Shown: in pieces, positions 7,957 through 16,362 of the stretch
Position numbering within the stretch: the first letter of the stretch is position 1
How the letters are laid out: each line of letters starts with the position of its first letter
From: CAHJXF01 sp964657795
GTDB taxonomy: Bacteria > Pseudomonadota > Gammaproteobacteria > Burkholderiales > Burkholderiaceae_D
Length of the DNA stretch: 27,606 nucleotides
NCBI GenBank assembly: GCA_964657795.1
Contig: CAZZWS010000020.1
Span: 1-27,606 of the forward strand
Direction: 5' to 3'
The notes under the pieces: generated by a model
The model's database searches: none
Seen by the model: only the letters and a program-made list of their open reading frames with translations
What the model was told of the DNA's origin: nothing
Translations under genes and position numbers: made by a program

Positions 7957-8928
7957 ATGGCAGCCGTTCGAGAAAAGAAGTCCGGCGAATCGATGGTCCT
8001 GAACCTGCGCCAGATCGAGATGTTCCGGGCCGTCATGACCACCGGCTCCATCAGCGGCGCGTCGCAGCTGCTGTTCGTGTCGCAGCCCGCGGTCAGTCGC
8101 CTGCTGTCGCACACCGAGCATCGTGTGGGCTTCCCGCTGTTCGAGCGCATCAAGGGCCGGCTCTACTCGACGCCCGAGGCCAAGAAGCTCTTTCACGAGG
8201 TCGAGAGCGTCTATCAGGCCGTGCAGCGGGTCCACGAGCTCGCGCAGGACCTGTCGGAAAACCGCAGCGGCATTCTCAACATCGTCTCCAGCCCGAGCGT
8301 CGGCCAGATGATCATCCCGGAAGCCATCGCGCTGTTCCGCGCCCGGCATCCCGACGTCAAGGTCACGCTGCAGTGCCTCAACTACGGCTACCTCAAGGAC
8401 CGCCTCCTCAATCGGCAGGCCGACATCGGCGTGATCATCCTGCCGATGACGCACCCGAACCTCGAGGTCACGCCCCTGTGCAGCAACCGTCTCGTCTGCG
8501 TCCTGCCCCGCGCGCACGCGCTCGCGCGGCGAGCCACGCTCAGCGTGGCGGATCTGCGACCGCATCCGCTGATCGGGTACGACAAGGACTCGCCGTTCGG
8601 CCGACTGGTCGCCGCGCTCTACGAACGCGCCGGAGAACCGCTGAAGGCCGCGATCGAGGTCGGATCACCGCAGAATGCGTGCTCGCTGGTGCAGGCGGGC
8701 GCCGGCGTGGCGCTGGTCGACGAATTTTCGGTGCGCAGCTGGTCCGGCGGCGGGCAGCTCGTGATGCGCGACGTGGCCGATGCGCCGGCGCTGCAGGCGA
8801 ACCTGGTCCATCTGGGCTACGAGCCGATGTCGCAGCTCACGCAGGCCTTCATCGTCGAGCTCAAGCGGCTGCTGAAGCGCCAGGGCTTCGGACTGCGGCC
8901 ACCGGCCTCGCTCGCGACGCCCGCCTGA
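7957..8928 (+). CDS. LysR-family transcription regulator
   Basis: The 323-residue protein has an N-terminal winged helix-turn-helix (LRQIEMFRAVMTTGSISGAS, then LFVSQPAVSRLLSHTEHRVG and PLFERIKGRLYSTPEA) and a C-terminal periplasmic-binding-like effector domain (from about residue 105, GILNIVSSPSVGQMIIPEAI). The ATG at 7957 follows GCGGAG at about 7 nt. The earlier in-frame ATG at 7936 overlaps the operator and is less likely. It is divergent from the racemase, the standard arrangement for a LysR regulator and its target. Matching palindromes upstream of the DapA-like operon and the sulfurtransferase operon suggest that it controls the whole block. The inducer is presumably the substrate or an intermediate. 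Confidence 0.92.
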   Translation: MAAVREKKSGESMVLNLRQIEMFRAVMTTGSISGASQLLFVSQPAVSRLLSHTEHRVGFPLFERIKGRLYSTPEAKKLFHEVESVYQAVQRVHELAQDLSENRSGILNIVSSPSVGQMIIPEAIALFRARHPDVKVTLQCLNYGYLKDRLLNRQADIGVIILPMTHPNLEVTPLCSNRLVCVLPRAHALARRATLSVADLRPHPLIGYDKDSPFGRLVAALYERAGEPLKAAIEVGSPQNACSLVQAGAGVALVDEFSVRSWSGGGQLVMRDVADAPALQANLVHLGYEPMSQLTQAFIVELKRLLKRQGFGLRPPASLATPA

Positions 8929-8940
8929 GCGGACGTTCGC

Positions 8941-8955
8941 ATAACACGGCGTTAT
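8941..8955 (+). promoter_or_regulatory. LysR-type operator copy B (before DapA-like operon)
   Basis: ATAACACGGCGTTAT matches operator copy A at 12 of 15 positions in the same orientation relative to the gene, and has palindromic arms ATAAC/GTTAT. It starts 12 nt after the lysR stop codon and ends 110 nt before the DapA-like start. Confidence 0.75.
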
Positions 8956-8976
8956 GGATTCCGAACAAATGGGCAT

Positions 8977-9005
8977 ATGACATCGAAGGCCGTCCCTTCG
9001 ATACT
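8977..9005 (+). promoter_or_regulatory. Predicted promoter of the DapA-like/hydantoinase operon
   Basis: ATGACA (8977-8982) and GATACT (9000-9005) are separated by 17 nt and resemble sigma-70 -35 and -10 elements. The -10 starts 45 nt after the end of operator B. The same offsets recur at operator C. The predicted transcription start near 9012 leaves a leader of about 54 nt. Confidence 0.55.
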
Positions 9006-9065
9006 TCCGGGCAGCGGACCCGTCCCGGCCGCAACGGCGAACCGGATCGCCATCGAGCCCAAGCC

Positions 9066-10007
9066 ATGCCTTCCATCCCTGCCGATTCGACCGTCCCGCG
9101 TTGTGCCGACGGCGTCTACACCATCTGCCCCACCCCGTTTCGCGAAGACCTCTCCGTCGATGTCGACAGTATCGCGACGCTGGTCGACTTCCAGATCGAA
9201 GCAGGCGTCACCGGGCTCGCGATCCTCGGCTTCATGGGCGAGGCCCACAAGTTGTCGGTGGCGGAGCGCCGGACCGTGATCGAGACCTTCATGGCCGCCG
9301 CGCGCGGTCGCCTGCCGGTGTGGGTCGGCGTGCGCGCGCTCGGCATCGCCGGCGCCCTCGAACAGGCCCGCGAAGCGGCCGAGCTCGGCGCGGCCGCGGT
9401 GTTCGTCGCTCCGCTCGACAACGCGTCGGACGCGCTGCTGTTCGACTACTACGCATCGCTCGCCGACGCGCTGACGATCCCCGTCGTGATCCACGACTTC
9501 CCGGATTCCTTCGGCACCGAGCTCAAGGCCGAACTGATCGCCCGCCTCGGCCTGGAGAGCAGCGTCGGCTTCATCAAGATGGAGGAGCCGCCCGTGGCCC
9601 AGAAGATCAGCCGCATCCGCGATCTCGCGGGCGATCGCATGCGCATCTTCGGGGGCCTCGGCGGCGTGTACTTCCTCGAGGAACTGCAGCGTGGCGCGAT
9701 CGGCACGATGACCGGGTTCGCGTTTCCCGAGATCCTGCTCCGCATCTATGCTCACCACACGAGCGGCGACGTCGTGGCGGCAGCGCGCACCTTCGACCGC
9801 TACTGCCCGTTGATCCGCTACGAATTCCAGCCCAAGATCGGCATCGCGCTGCGCAAGTACACGTATCGCCGGCGTGGGGCGATCGCCTGCGACGCGGTGC
9901 GTGCTCCGGGAGCGCGCATCGATCCGCGCAGCGCCGCCGAACTCGATGCGATCGTGGCGCGCGTCGGCCTGTCGCTCGACACGCGCGGCGCCCTGACGAT
10001 CGCCTGA
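9066..10007 (+). CDS. DapA-like (DHDPS/NAL superfamily) class I aldolase/lyase with altered active site
   Basis: The 313-residue protein belongs to the dihydrodipicolinate synthase/N-acetylneuraminate lyase superfamily, whose TIM-barrel enzymes add or remove pyruvate-type units through a Schiff-base lysine. The lysine is present (Lys171 in GFIKMEEPP). The substrate motif that reads GTTGE in DHDPS is GFMGE here (residues 55-59), and the YN of the ILYNVP motif is HD (His143-Asp144 in VIHDFPDSFG). The enzyme is therefore unlikely to be DHDPS for lysine synthesis. It is the first gene after operator B, and the hydantoinase starts 20 nt downstream. A lyase or hydratase step on a 2-oxo acid from the same pathway is a reasonable guess. 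The ATG at 9066 gives the family-like N-terminus, although the Shine-Dalgarno is weak. Confidence 0.85.
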   Translation: MPSIPADSTVPRCADGVYTICPTPFREDLSVDVDSIATLVDFQIEAGVTGLAILGFMGEAHKLSVAERRTVIETFMAAARGRLPVWVGVRALGIAGALEQAREAAELGAAAVFVAPLDNASDALLFDYYASLADALTIPVVIHDFPDSFGTELKAELIARLGLESSVGFIKMEEPPVAQKISRIRDLAGDRMRIFGGLGGVYFLEELQRGAIGTMTGFAFPEILLRIYAHHTSGDVVAAARTFDRYCPLIRYEFQPKIGIALRKYTYRRRGAIACDAVRAPGARIDPRSAAELDAIVARVGLSLDTRGALTIA

Positions 10008-10027
10008 CCTTTCCAGGACTCGTGACG

Positions 10028-11521
10028 ATGACGCAACCCTTCGACCTCACCATCCGCAACGGCCGGCTGTCGAACGAACGCACGACCTGGTTCGCCGACA
10101 TCGGCATCCTCGACGGCCGCATCGCGGCTGTCGACGCGAACCTGCCGGCCGGCCGGCGCGACATCGACGCCTCGGGACGATGGGTCCTCCCCGGCGGCAT
10201 CGACAGCCACTGTCACATCGAGCAGATCTCGAGCATGGGCGTGATGTGCGCCGACGATTTCTACTCGGGCACCGTCTCCGCCGCCTTCGGCGGCACCACC
10301 ACCATCATGCCGTTCGCGGTCCAGCACCGACGCCAGAGCATCCCGGCCATCCTCGCGGACTACAGCGCGCGAGCCGCGGCGAAGGCGGTCATCGACTACG
10401 GCTTCCACCTGATCCTCGCCGATCCGGACGATCAGGCGCTGACGCACGATCTGCCGAGAGCGATCCGCGACGGCATCACGTCGCTGAAGGTCTACATGAC
10501 CTACGACCAGCTCAAGCTCGACGACGCGCAGTTGCTCGATGTCCTCGCGATCGCCGGCGACGAAGGCGCGCTGGTGATGATGCATGCCGAGAACCACGAC
10601 ATGATCCGCTGGATCGCCAAGCGGCTCCTCGCGCGCGGCCACGTGGCGCCCAGGTTCCATGCGGTGGCCCACGACCCGCTGACCGAGAGCGAGGCCACCA
10701 ACCGTGCGATCACGCTGTCGCGCCTGATCGACGTTCCGGTGCTGATCGTCCACGTGGCCGGCGCCGAGACCATCGATGTGATTCGCGCCTCGCGTGCGAA
10801 GGGCGCCTTGATCCATGCGGAAAGCTGTCCGCAGTACCTGTTCCTCAAGGCCGAGGACATCGACCTGCCCGGCGTGGAAGGCGCGAAATTCTGCTGCAGC
10901 CCGCCGCCGCGCGACGAGCGCTCGCAGGAGGCCGTCTGGGAAGGCTTGAAGGACGGCACGCTGGCGCTCTACTCGTCGGACCACGCGCCGTATCGTTTCG
11001 ACGAGGGCGGCAAGCTGCCGCACGGGGAGCACACGAAGTTCAAGGAGATGGCCAACGGCGTGCCCGGCATCGAGTTGCGCATGCCGCTGCTGTTCTCCGA
11101 AGGGGTGCTCAAGGGCCGCATCACCCTCCACGAATTCGTCGCCCTGACCGCGAGCAACCACGCGCGCATGTACGGCCTCGCGCATCGCAAGGGCGACCTC
11201 GCGGTCGGCCTCGACGCGGACATCGCCCTCTGGGATCCGGCGAAGCGAACGACGATCACGGCCGGTGCGCTGCACGACCGCGTCGGCTACACCCCTTACG
11301 AAGGCCGCACCATCACCGGCTGGCCCGAAACCGTGATCAGTCGCGGACGCGTCGTTGTCGACGGCGGGGTCCTGCAGGTCGAGGCCGGCTCTGGCGAGTA
11401 CCTGCCTTGCCGACGGCCGCAGCCGGTCATCGACCGGACGCTGGCCGAGGTCGCGCCGAACCGCCTGTCCACCTACCTGGGACTGGGTCGCACCGAATCG
11501 CGGGCCGAGTCGCCGACGTGA
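10028..11521 (+). CDS. Hydantoinase/dihydropyrimidinase-type amidohydrolase
   Basis: The 497-residue cyclic amidohydrolase opens hydantoin or dihydropyrimidine-type rings to N-carbamoyl amino acids. All metal ligands of the binuclear TIM-barrel centre are visible: His61 and His63 (DSHCH), a lysine normally carboxylated (Lys154 in SLKVYMTY), His186 (MMHAEN), His242 (IVHVAGA) and Asp318 (SSDHAPY). The sequence CPQYLFL and CSPPPRD are typical of the D-hydantoinase branch rather than of dihydroorotase. A GTG at 10022 is an alternative start. The substrate is not certain; the racemase across the regulator supports 5-substituted hydantoins. No N-carbamoylase follows in the operon. Confidence 0.92.
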   Translation: MTQPFDLTIRNGRLSNERTTWFADIGILDGRIAAVDANLPAGRRDIDASGRWVLPGGIDSHCHIEQISSMGVMCADDFYSGTVSAAFGGTTTIMPFAVQHRRQSIPAILADYSARAAAKAVIDYGFHLILADPDDQALTHDLPRAIRDGITSLKVYMTYDQLKLDDAQLLDVLAIAGDEGALVMMHAENHDMIRWIAKRLLARGHVAPRFHAVAHDPLTESEATNRAITLSRLIDVPVLIVHVAGAETIDVIRASRAKGALIHAESCPQYLFLKAEDIDLPGVEGAKFCCSPPPRDERSQEAVWEGLKDGTLALYSSDHAPYRFDEGGKLPHGEHTKFKEMANGVPGIELRMPLLFSEGVLKGRITLHEFVALTASNHARMYGLAHRKGDLAVGLDADIALWDPAKRTTITAGALHDRVGYTPYEGRTITGWPETVISRGRVVVDGGVLQVEAGSGEYLPCRRPQPVIDRTLAEVAPNRLSTYLGLGRTESRAESPT

Positions 11522-13102
11522 ACCTGCGACGGCCCGCGCTACGGGCCGCGCTCGGAGGCGCAATTCGGGCCGGTGCAGCGCTGGTGGCAGGGCTTCTCCT
11601 GACGACGCCTTCCGCCCCCCCCCCGCGACACGCTGGTCATCGCGGTCCCGTCGGATCCGTCGAGCTTCGATCCCGGGACCAACAAGGCCGAGCCCATCGG
11701 CAGCGAGATCATCCTCAACGTCTTCGACACGCTCGTCGCGTGGGCGCCGCCGGCGTTCCAGAAGATCGAAGGTCGTCTCGCCGCGTCCTGGACCGTGTCG
11801 CCGGACGGTCGGGTCGTCGGGTTCGCGCTGCGACCCGGCATCCGCTTCCAGGACGGCACGCCCTGCGACGCGGCCGCGGTCAAGTTCTCGCTCGAACGCA
11901 CGCGCGGACTCAATCCTTTCATGCGCCAGAGCTTCGGGCTGATCGAGTCGGTGACGGCGACCGATCCGCTGCGCGTCGAGATCCGGCTCGCACAGCCGAC
12001 GTCGGCGTTCCTCGCGCTGCTGGCCCAGCCGCAGGCGGCGATCGTGAGCCCGGCCGCGGTCGCGAAGTACGGCGTGGAGTTCGAGCGTCATCCGGTCGGT
12101 ACCGGCGCGTTCGCGTTTCGCAGCTACAGCGCCGACACGAGCGTCGTGCTGGACCGCAACCCGTCGTACTTCCGGGGTCCGGCGAAGCTCGCACGCCTCA
12201 TCTATCGCGTCATCCCCGACCCGTCGACCCGTCGTCTCGAACTCAAGTACGGTGGCATCGACATCGGCCATCAAAGCGGCCAGTTCGCCTCGATCCCCGG
12301 CGAGGAGGTCGCGTCGCTGCGACGCGATCCGGATGTGGAGATCATCGAGATCGAGAGCCAGATCATCCGGCAACTCGATTTCAACAACAATCGCGTCGAC
12401 AGTCCGGTGCGCGACCTGCGGGTGCGTCAGGCCCTCGCGCTCGCGGTCGACTATCGCGGCCTGATCGACGGCGTGCTGGTCGGGCTCGCCGACCGCGTGT
12501 ACGGCCCCCTGCCCACCAACAACTGGGCCTTCGATCGACGATTGAAGGCCACGGCCACGCATCACGATCCGGTCCGCGCCCGCGCGCTCCTGGCCGAAGC
12601 GGGCTATCCACCGGGTACGTTGAAGCTCGTGCTGTACACGTTCCAGGGCAGCCTGTGGGCCAACGTGGCCACGTTCCTGCAGGCCGGTTTCGCGGACGTC
12701 GGCGTGCAGGTGACGGTGCGTCAGACGGAGTTCCCGAGCTTCCGCGCGCTGCATGTCGCAGGCCGGTTCGACATCGCGCTCGAAGGGCGCCAGCCCTGGT
12801 ACAACGACCCCGACGCGCACATCACGGTGGGCTATCTGTCCAGTCTCGCGAACGCGTCGATGACGTTCCGCATGCCGAAGGATCCGATGCTCGACGCGCT
12901 CATCCTCGACGCGCAGGCCAGCCTCGTCGACACGACGCGGAAGGCGCTGTACGACCGCATCCAGCAGGAGATCGTCGCACGCGTGCCGGCCGTCTATCTG
13001 TTCAGCAATCGCGTGATCGTCTTCAAGCGTAGGAACGTCCAGGGTCTCGTCGTCGGCAGCGCGCCGCCGCTGACCGAGTACTGGGCGGTCCACAAGGACT
13101 GA
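11518..13102 (+). CDS. ABC transporter substrate-binding protein (SBP_bac_5, peptide/nickel/opine type), frameshifted at a C10 tract
   Basis: This encodes a periplasmic oligopeptide-type binding protein. A GTG at 11518 overlaps the hydantoinase stop (GTGA) and starts a signal peptide (basic NLRRPALR, then hydrophobic AGAALVAGLLL). The mature domain (DTLVIAVPSDPSSFDPGT onward) is in the next frame. The shift falls in a run of ten C at 11615-11624; nine C would join the frames as TTPSAPPRDTLVIAV and give 527 residues, a normal length. The rest of the protein to ALDEYWAVHKD-like end is intact, with FALRPGIRFQDGTPCDAAAV and VGTGAFAFRSY typical of the family. Either the C count is a sequencing error, or the tract varies and switches the gene off in this copy. 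The next ATG in the mature frame (11795) would lack the export signal. Confidence 0.85.
11615..11624. repeat. Homopolymeric C10 tract in the binding-protein gene
   Basis: Ten consecutive C residues lie at the signal peptide/mature protein junction. One base too many is present for a continuous frame. Confidence 0.9.
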
Positions 13103-13109
13103 GCGCGCG

Positions 13110-14117
13110 ATGCTCCGCGTCCTCGTCGCACGCCTCGCCGGCACGCTGCCCGTCCTGCTGCTCGTGCTCGTCATCGTGTTCTCGCTCGCACGGCTGATTC
13201 CCGGCGACCCGGCCGTCACGCTGCTCGGGCCCGGCGCCACCGACGAGCAGATCGCCGCGCTGCGCGCGCAGCTCAGGCTCGACGGTCCGGCGCCCGCGCA
13301 GTTCGTCGCCTACGTCGCGCAGCTCGCGCACGGCGACCTCGGCACGTCGCTCAAGTCCGGCCGTCCGGTGCTGCACGAGATCGGACAGCGGCTGCCTGCG
13401 ACGATCGAGCTGTCGCTGCTCGCGACCGCCATCGCGCTCCTCGTCGGCATTCCGCTCGGCGTGTGGTCGTCGGTCCACGCGAACCGCGGCATCGACCACG
13501 TGTTGCGCGTCGTCTCGCTCGCAGGCGTGTCGATGCCGGCCTTCCTGATCGCCCTCCTCCTGCAGCTCGTCTTCGGGATCCATCTGGGCTGGTTGCCGAT
13601 CTCGGGCCGGCTCAGTCCCTACGACGTCACCGAATCTGTCACGGGCTTCGCGGTGCTCGACGGCTTGCTGACGAACGATCTTGAGGCGTCGGCGGACGCG
13701 CTGCGTCATCTCGTGCTGCCGAGCCTCGTGCTCGCCGCCTTCCTCGCGGCCGTGCTGATGCGCTTCGTGCGCGCCAGCATCAACGAGGTGATGTCGCAGG
13801 ACTACATCCGCACCGCGCGCGCGAAAGGCGTGTCGGAGACGAGGGTGCTGTTCGTGCATGCGTTGCGCAACGGGCTCTTGCCGGCCGTCACGATCGTCGG
13901 CCTCAACTTCGCCGAGATGCTGGGCGGTGCGATCCTCACCGAGACCGTGTTCTCGTGGCCCGGCATTGGCCGCTACATGTTCGACGCGATCCGCAACCGC
14001 GACTATCCGGTCATTCAGGGCACGACGCTGCTCTTCGCATTGATGTTCATCGCGACGGCCCTGATCGTCGACCTGGTCTACGGCATGCTCGATCCCCGCA
14101 TCCGCCGCGGCCGCTGA
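13110..14117 (+). CDS. ABC transporter permease, DppB/OppB type
   Basis: The 335-residue inner-membrane permease belongs to the oligopeptide/nickel transporter family. It has an N-terminal hydrophobic segment (TLPVLLLVLVIVFSLARLIPGDP), a periplasmic loop, and five further membrane segments. The cytoplasmic coupling loop reads DYIRTARAKGVSETRVLFVHALRN, the EAA-type signature that contacts an ATPase subunit. It starts 7 nt after the binding-protein stop and ends 2 nt before the second permease. The partner ATPases (DppD/DppF type) are not encoded in the window, so they must be shared or lie elsewhere. Confidence 0.95.
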   Translation: MLRVLVARLAGTLPVLLLVLVIVFSLARLIPGDPAVTLLGPGATDEQIAALRAQLRLDGPAPAQFVAYVAQLAHGDLGTSLKSGRPVLHEIGQRLPATIELSLLATAIALLVGIPLGVWSSVHANRGIDHVLRVVSLAGVSMPAFLIALLLQLVFGIHLGWLPISGRLSPYDVTESVTGFAVLDGLLTNDLEASADALRHLVLPSLVLAAFLAAVLMRFVRASINEVMSQDYIRTARAKGVSETRVLFVHALRNGLLPAVTIVGLNFAEMLGGAILTETVFSWPGIGRYMFDAIRNRDYPVIQGTTLLFALMFIATALIVDLVYGMLDPRIRRGR

Positions 14118-14119
14118 CG

Positions 14120-14956
14120 ATGAGCGCGTTCGGGGCCTTGCTGCGCGACAACCGTCTCGCGACGATGGGCGGAGCGATCCTGCTCGTGCTCCTGATCGGG
14201 ATGACCGTGCCGGAAGCGCTCAGTCCCTACTCGCCGGTGGGCATCGACATCTTCCACAAGTTCGCCGCACCCGATCGGTCGCATCCTCTCGGCACCGACG
14301 CGTTCGGACGGGACGTGTTCGCGCGCCTGCTGTACGGCGCGCGCTACACGCTGCTGATCGGTTTCGGCGTGGTCGCGCTCGCCTTCGTCGCCGGCACGAT
14401 CTACGGGACCGTCTCCGGCTTCTTTCGCGGCTGGGTCGACCCGATCATGATGCGACTGGTCGACGCGATGCTGTCGTTCCCGTCGTTGGTCCTCGCGATC
14501 GCGCTCACCGCGACGTTCGGTCCGAGCCTCGGCAACGCGATGCTGTCGGTCGCGATCGTCCTCGCGCCGCAGTTCGCACGACTCGCGCGTGCGCAGGCGA
14601 TGGCCGTCGCGGCACAGCCGTTCGTGACGGCGGCGATCGCGATCGGCGTACCGAGGCGTCGCATCCTCTTGCAGCATGTGCTGTTGAACGGCATCGGACC
14701 GCTGCTCGTGCAGGGATCGCTGTCGGTCGGCAGCGCGATCCTGCAGACCGCGAGCCTCGGCTTCCTCGGTCTCGGAGCGCAGCCACCGCTCCCCGAATGG
14801 GGCAGCGACCTCGCCGCGAACCTCGCCTACATCGACGACGCGCCGTGGGTAGCGCTCGCGCCCGGCATCGCGATCTTCGTGACGGTGCTCGCGTGCAACC
14901 TGATCGGCGACGCGCTGGCCGACTGGTTCGATCCGAAAAAGCGAGGTGGACGATGA
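14120..14956 (+). CDS. ABC transporter permease, DppC/OppC type
   Basis: The 278-residue second permease carries the characteristic N-terminal segment and HPLGTDAFGRDVFARLLYGAR motif of the DppC/OppC family, followed by several membrane helices and the coupling loop VTAAIAIGVPRRRILLQHVLLN. It forms a heterodimer with the preceding permease. The ATG at 14120 fits the family N-terminus; longer in-frame starts lie within the first permease gene. Its stop overlaps the next start as ATGA, pointing to coupled translation. Confidence 0.95.
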   Translation: MSAFGALLRDNRLATMGGAILLVLLIGMTVPEALSPYSPVGIDIFHKFAAPDRSHPLGTDAFGRDVFARLLYGARYTLLIGFGVVALAFVAGTIYGTVSGFFRGWVDPIMMRLVDAMLSFPSLVLAIALTATFGPSLGNAMLSVAIVLAPQFARLARAQAMAVAAQPFVTAAIAIGVPRRRILLQHVLLNGIGPLLVQGSLSVGSAILQTASLGFLGLGAQPPLPEWGSDLAANLAYIDDAPWVALAPGIAIFVTVLACNLIGDALADWFDPKKRGGR

Positions 14957-16362
14957 CGCGGACGATGACCAGGACACGACCGCTCACCGTCGCGCTCGAA
15001 AAGGTCGATTTTCTTGCACCCGACCGCGTGACCGACGACACCAGCATCCTGACCCTCAAGAATCTGGTCCTGGAACCGCTGCTGCGGTGGCGGGACGGCG
15101 TCGTCGGACCGGCCCTGTTCGAACGCTGGACGCATTCGAGCGACGGCCGCGACTGGACCTTCGACCTGCGCGACGACGCGGTCTTCCACGACGGCACGCG
15201 TTGCACCACCGATCTCGTCGTCGCGTTCATCGATCGTCTGCTCGTCGCGGTCGACACCTTCGACATGCCTTGGCCTTACGCGCGCTATCTCGCCGGCGTG
15301 ACGCTCCGCGCCGCTTCACCGACGCGCCTCCTGGTGAGTGCCCCGCGTTCGCTCGGCGACATCGTCGACGTCTTCTCGGAGTTCTATCCCAGCCGCCTCG
15401 ACGGGAGCGGCCGCGCGGTCGTCGGAACCGGTCCATATCGGGTCGACAGCTTCGAAGCCGGGCGCGAGGTCGTGCTGTGCCGGATCGGGGACGACCACAC
15501 CGCCGAACGCCTGCGCTTCATCGCCTGCCCCGGCGCGGCCGAGCGCCTGCGGCGCGTGCGCGACGGCGACTGCGACGCGGCGCTCGGCCTCGAACGCATC
15601 GACGAGCGCCTCACCTTCGACGAAGACCTGCACTGGCAGTGCCAGGTCAACACGCTGTCGGTGATGAACTATCTCGACTGCACGCGCGGCGTCTTTCACT
15701 CGGCGGATGCGCGTCTGGCGATCAACCGCGCGATCGACGTGCCGCGCATCGTCGAAGAGTTGTTCGACGGCCTCGCGATTCCGTCGGCGACCATCGTGAG
15801 CCCGTTCCATCTCGGCTTCCGCGAAGCTGGACTCGTGCCGATCGCCTGCGACCGCGACGACGCGCGCCGCCTGTTCGATCGTGTCGGACCGATCGATCCG
15901 ATCGTGCTGCGCACCCCGCTGTCGATGCCGCACAAGGCCGAGGCGGTCACGCGGATGATCGGCGCGATGCTCGAGGACATCGGGCTCGACGTCCGCATCG
16001 AGACGGAGCCCGATCGGCCCGCGTATGCGCGGCAGATCGGCGCGAAGCGGATGGGCGACTCCGCCATCTTCGACTCGTCGCCGCACAGCACCTTCCGCAT
16101 CCTCAACGACAAGATTTCCAGTGCCGTTCGCGGCACGTGGTGGCAGGGCTATCACGACGCCGAGGTCGAGGCCTCGATCGTCGCGGCCAACGACGCGCTC
16201 GGCGACGCCGCCCGCGCTCGGGCCTATGCCCGCTGCCTCGTGCTGCTGCATCGCGCTCCGCCGTGGCTCTACCTCTTCCACCCGATCGAGGTGCTGGCCT
16301 CGCGAGCCGGCACGCCCGGCTTCGCACTCGACCACAAGGGCATCCTCGCCCTCATCCGATGA
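14953..16362 (+). CDS. Second SBP_bac_5 homologue without a signal peptide
   Basis: The 469-residue protein is related to oligopeptide-binding proteins: WTFDLRDDAVFHDGTRCTTDLVV, VVGTGPYRVDSFEAG and the C-terminal half (ADARLAINRAIDVPRIVEEL) match the family. Unlike a normal binding protein it begins MTRTMTRTRPLTVALEKVDF and goes straight into the mature fold; no hydrophobic export signal or lipobox is present. The start is fixed by the ATGA overlap with the permease, and no upstream in-frame extension restores a signal. It should therefore stay in the cytoplasm unless exported by another route. It may act as an intracellular ligand carrier or sensor, or as an enzyme that has reused the fold. 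This is inference. Confidence 0.85.
   Translation: MTRTMTRTRPLTVALEKVDFLAPDRVTDDTSILTLKNLVLEPLLRWRDGVVGPALFERWTHSSDGRDWTFDLRDDAVFHDGTRCTTDLVVAFIDRLLVAVDTFDMPWPYARYLAGVTLRAASPTRLLVSAPRSLGDIVDVFSEFYPSRLDGSGRAVVGTGPYRVDSFEAGREVVLCRIGDDHTAERLRFIACPGAAERLRRVRDGDCDAALGLERIDERLTFDEDLHWQCQVNTLSVMNYLDCTRGVFHSADARLAINRAIDVPRIVEELFDGLAIPSATIVSPFHLGFREAGLVPIACDRDDARRLFDRVGPIDPIVLRTPLSMPHKAEAVTRMIGAMLEDIGLDVRIETEPDRPAYARQIGAKRMGDSAIFDSSPHSTFRILNDKISSAVRGTWWQGYHDAEVEASIVAANDALGDAARARAYARCLVLLHRAPPWLYLFHPIEVLASRAGTPGFALDHKGILALIR

Noticed and set aside
9066..10007. Assignment of the DapA-like gene as lysine-pathway dapA
   Set aside because: The GTTGE and YN motifs needed for dihydrodipicolinate synthase are replaced, and the gene lies in a LysR-controlled catabolic operon.
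11795..13102. ATG at 11795 as the true start of the binding protein
   Set aside because: The family sequence continues upstream in the same frame to the C10 tract (DTLVIAVPSDPSSFDPG), so this start would remove the N-terminal lobe and the signal peptide.
9818..13240. 1140-codon open frame on the minus strand antisense to the hydantoinase and binding-protein genes
   Set aside because: It is Arg/Asp/His-rich shadow composition, with no domain, opposite well-supported genes. Long antisense frames are common in GC-rich DNA.
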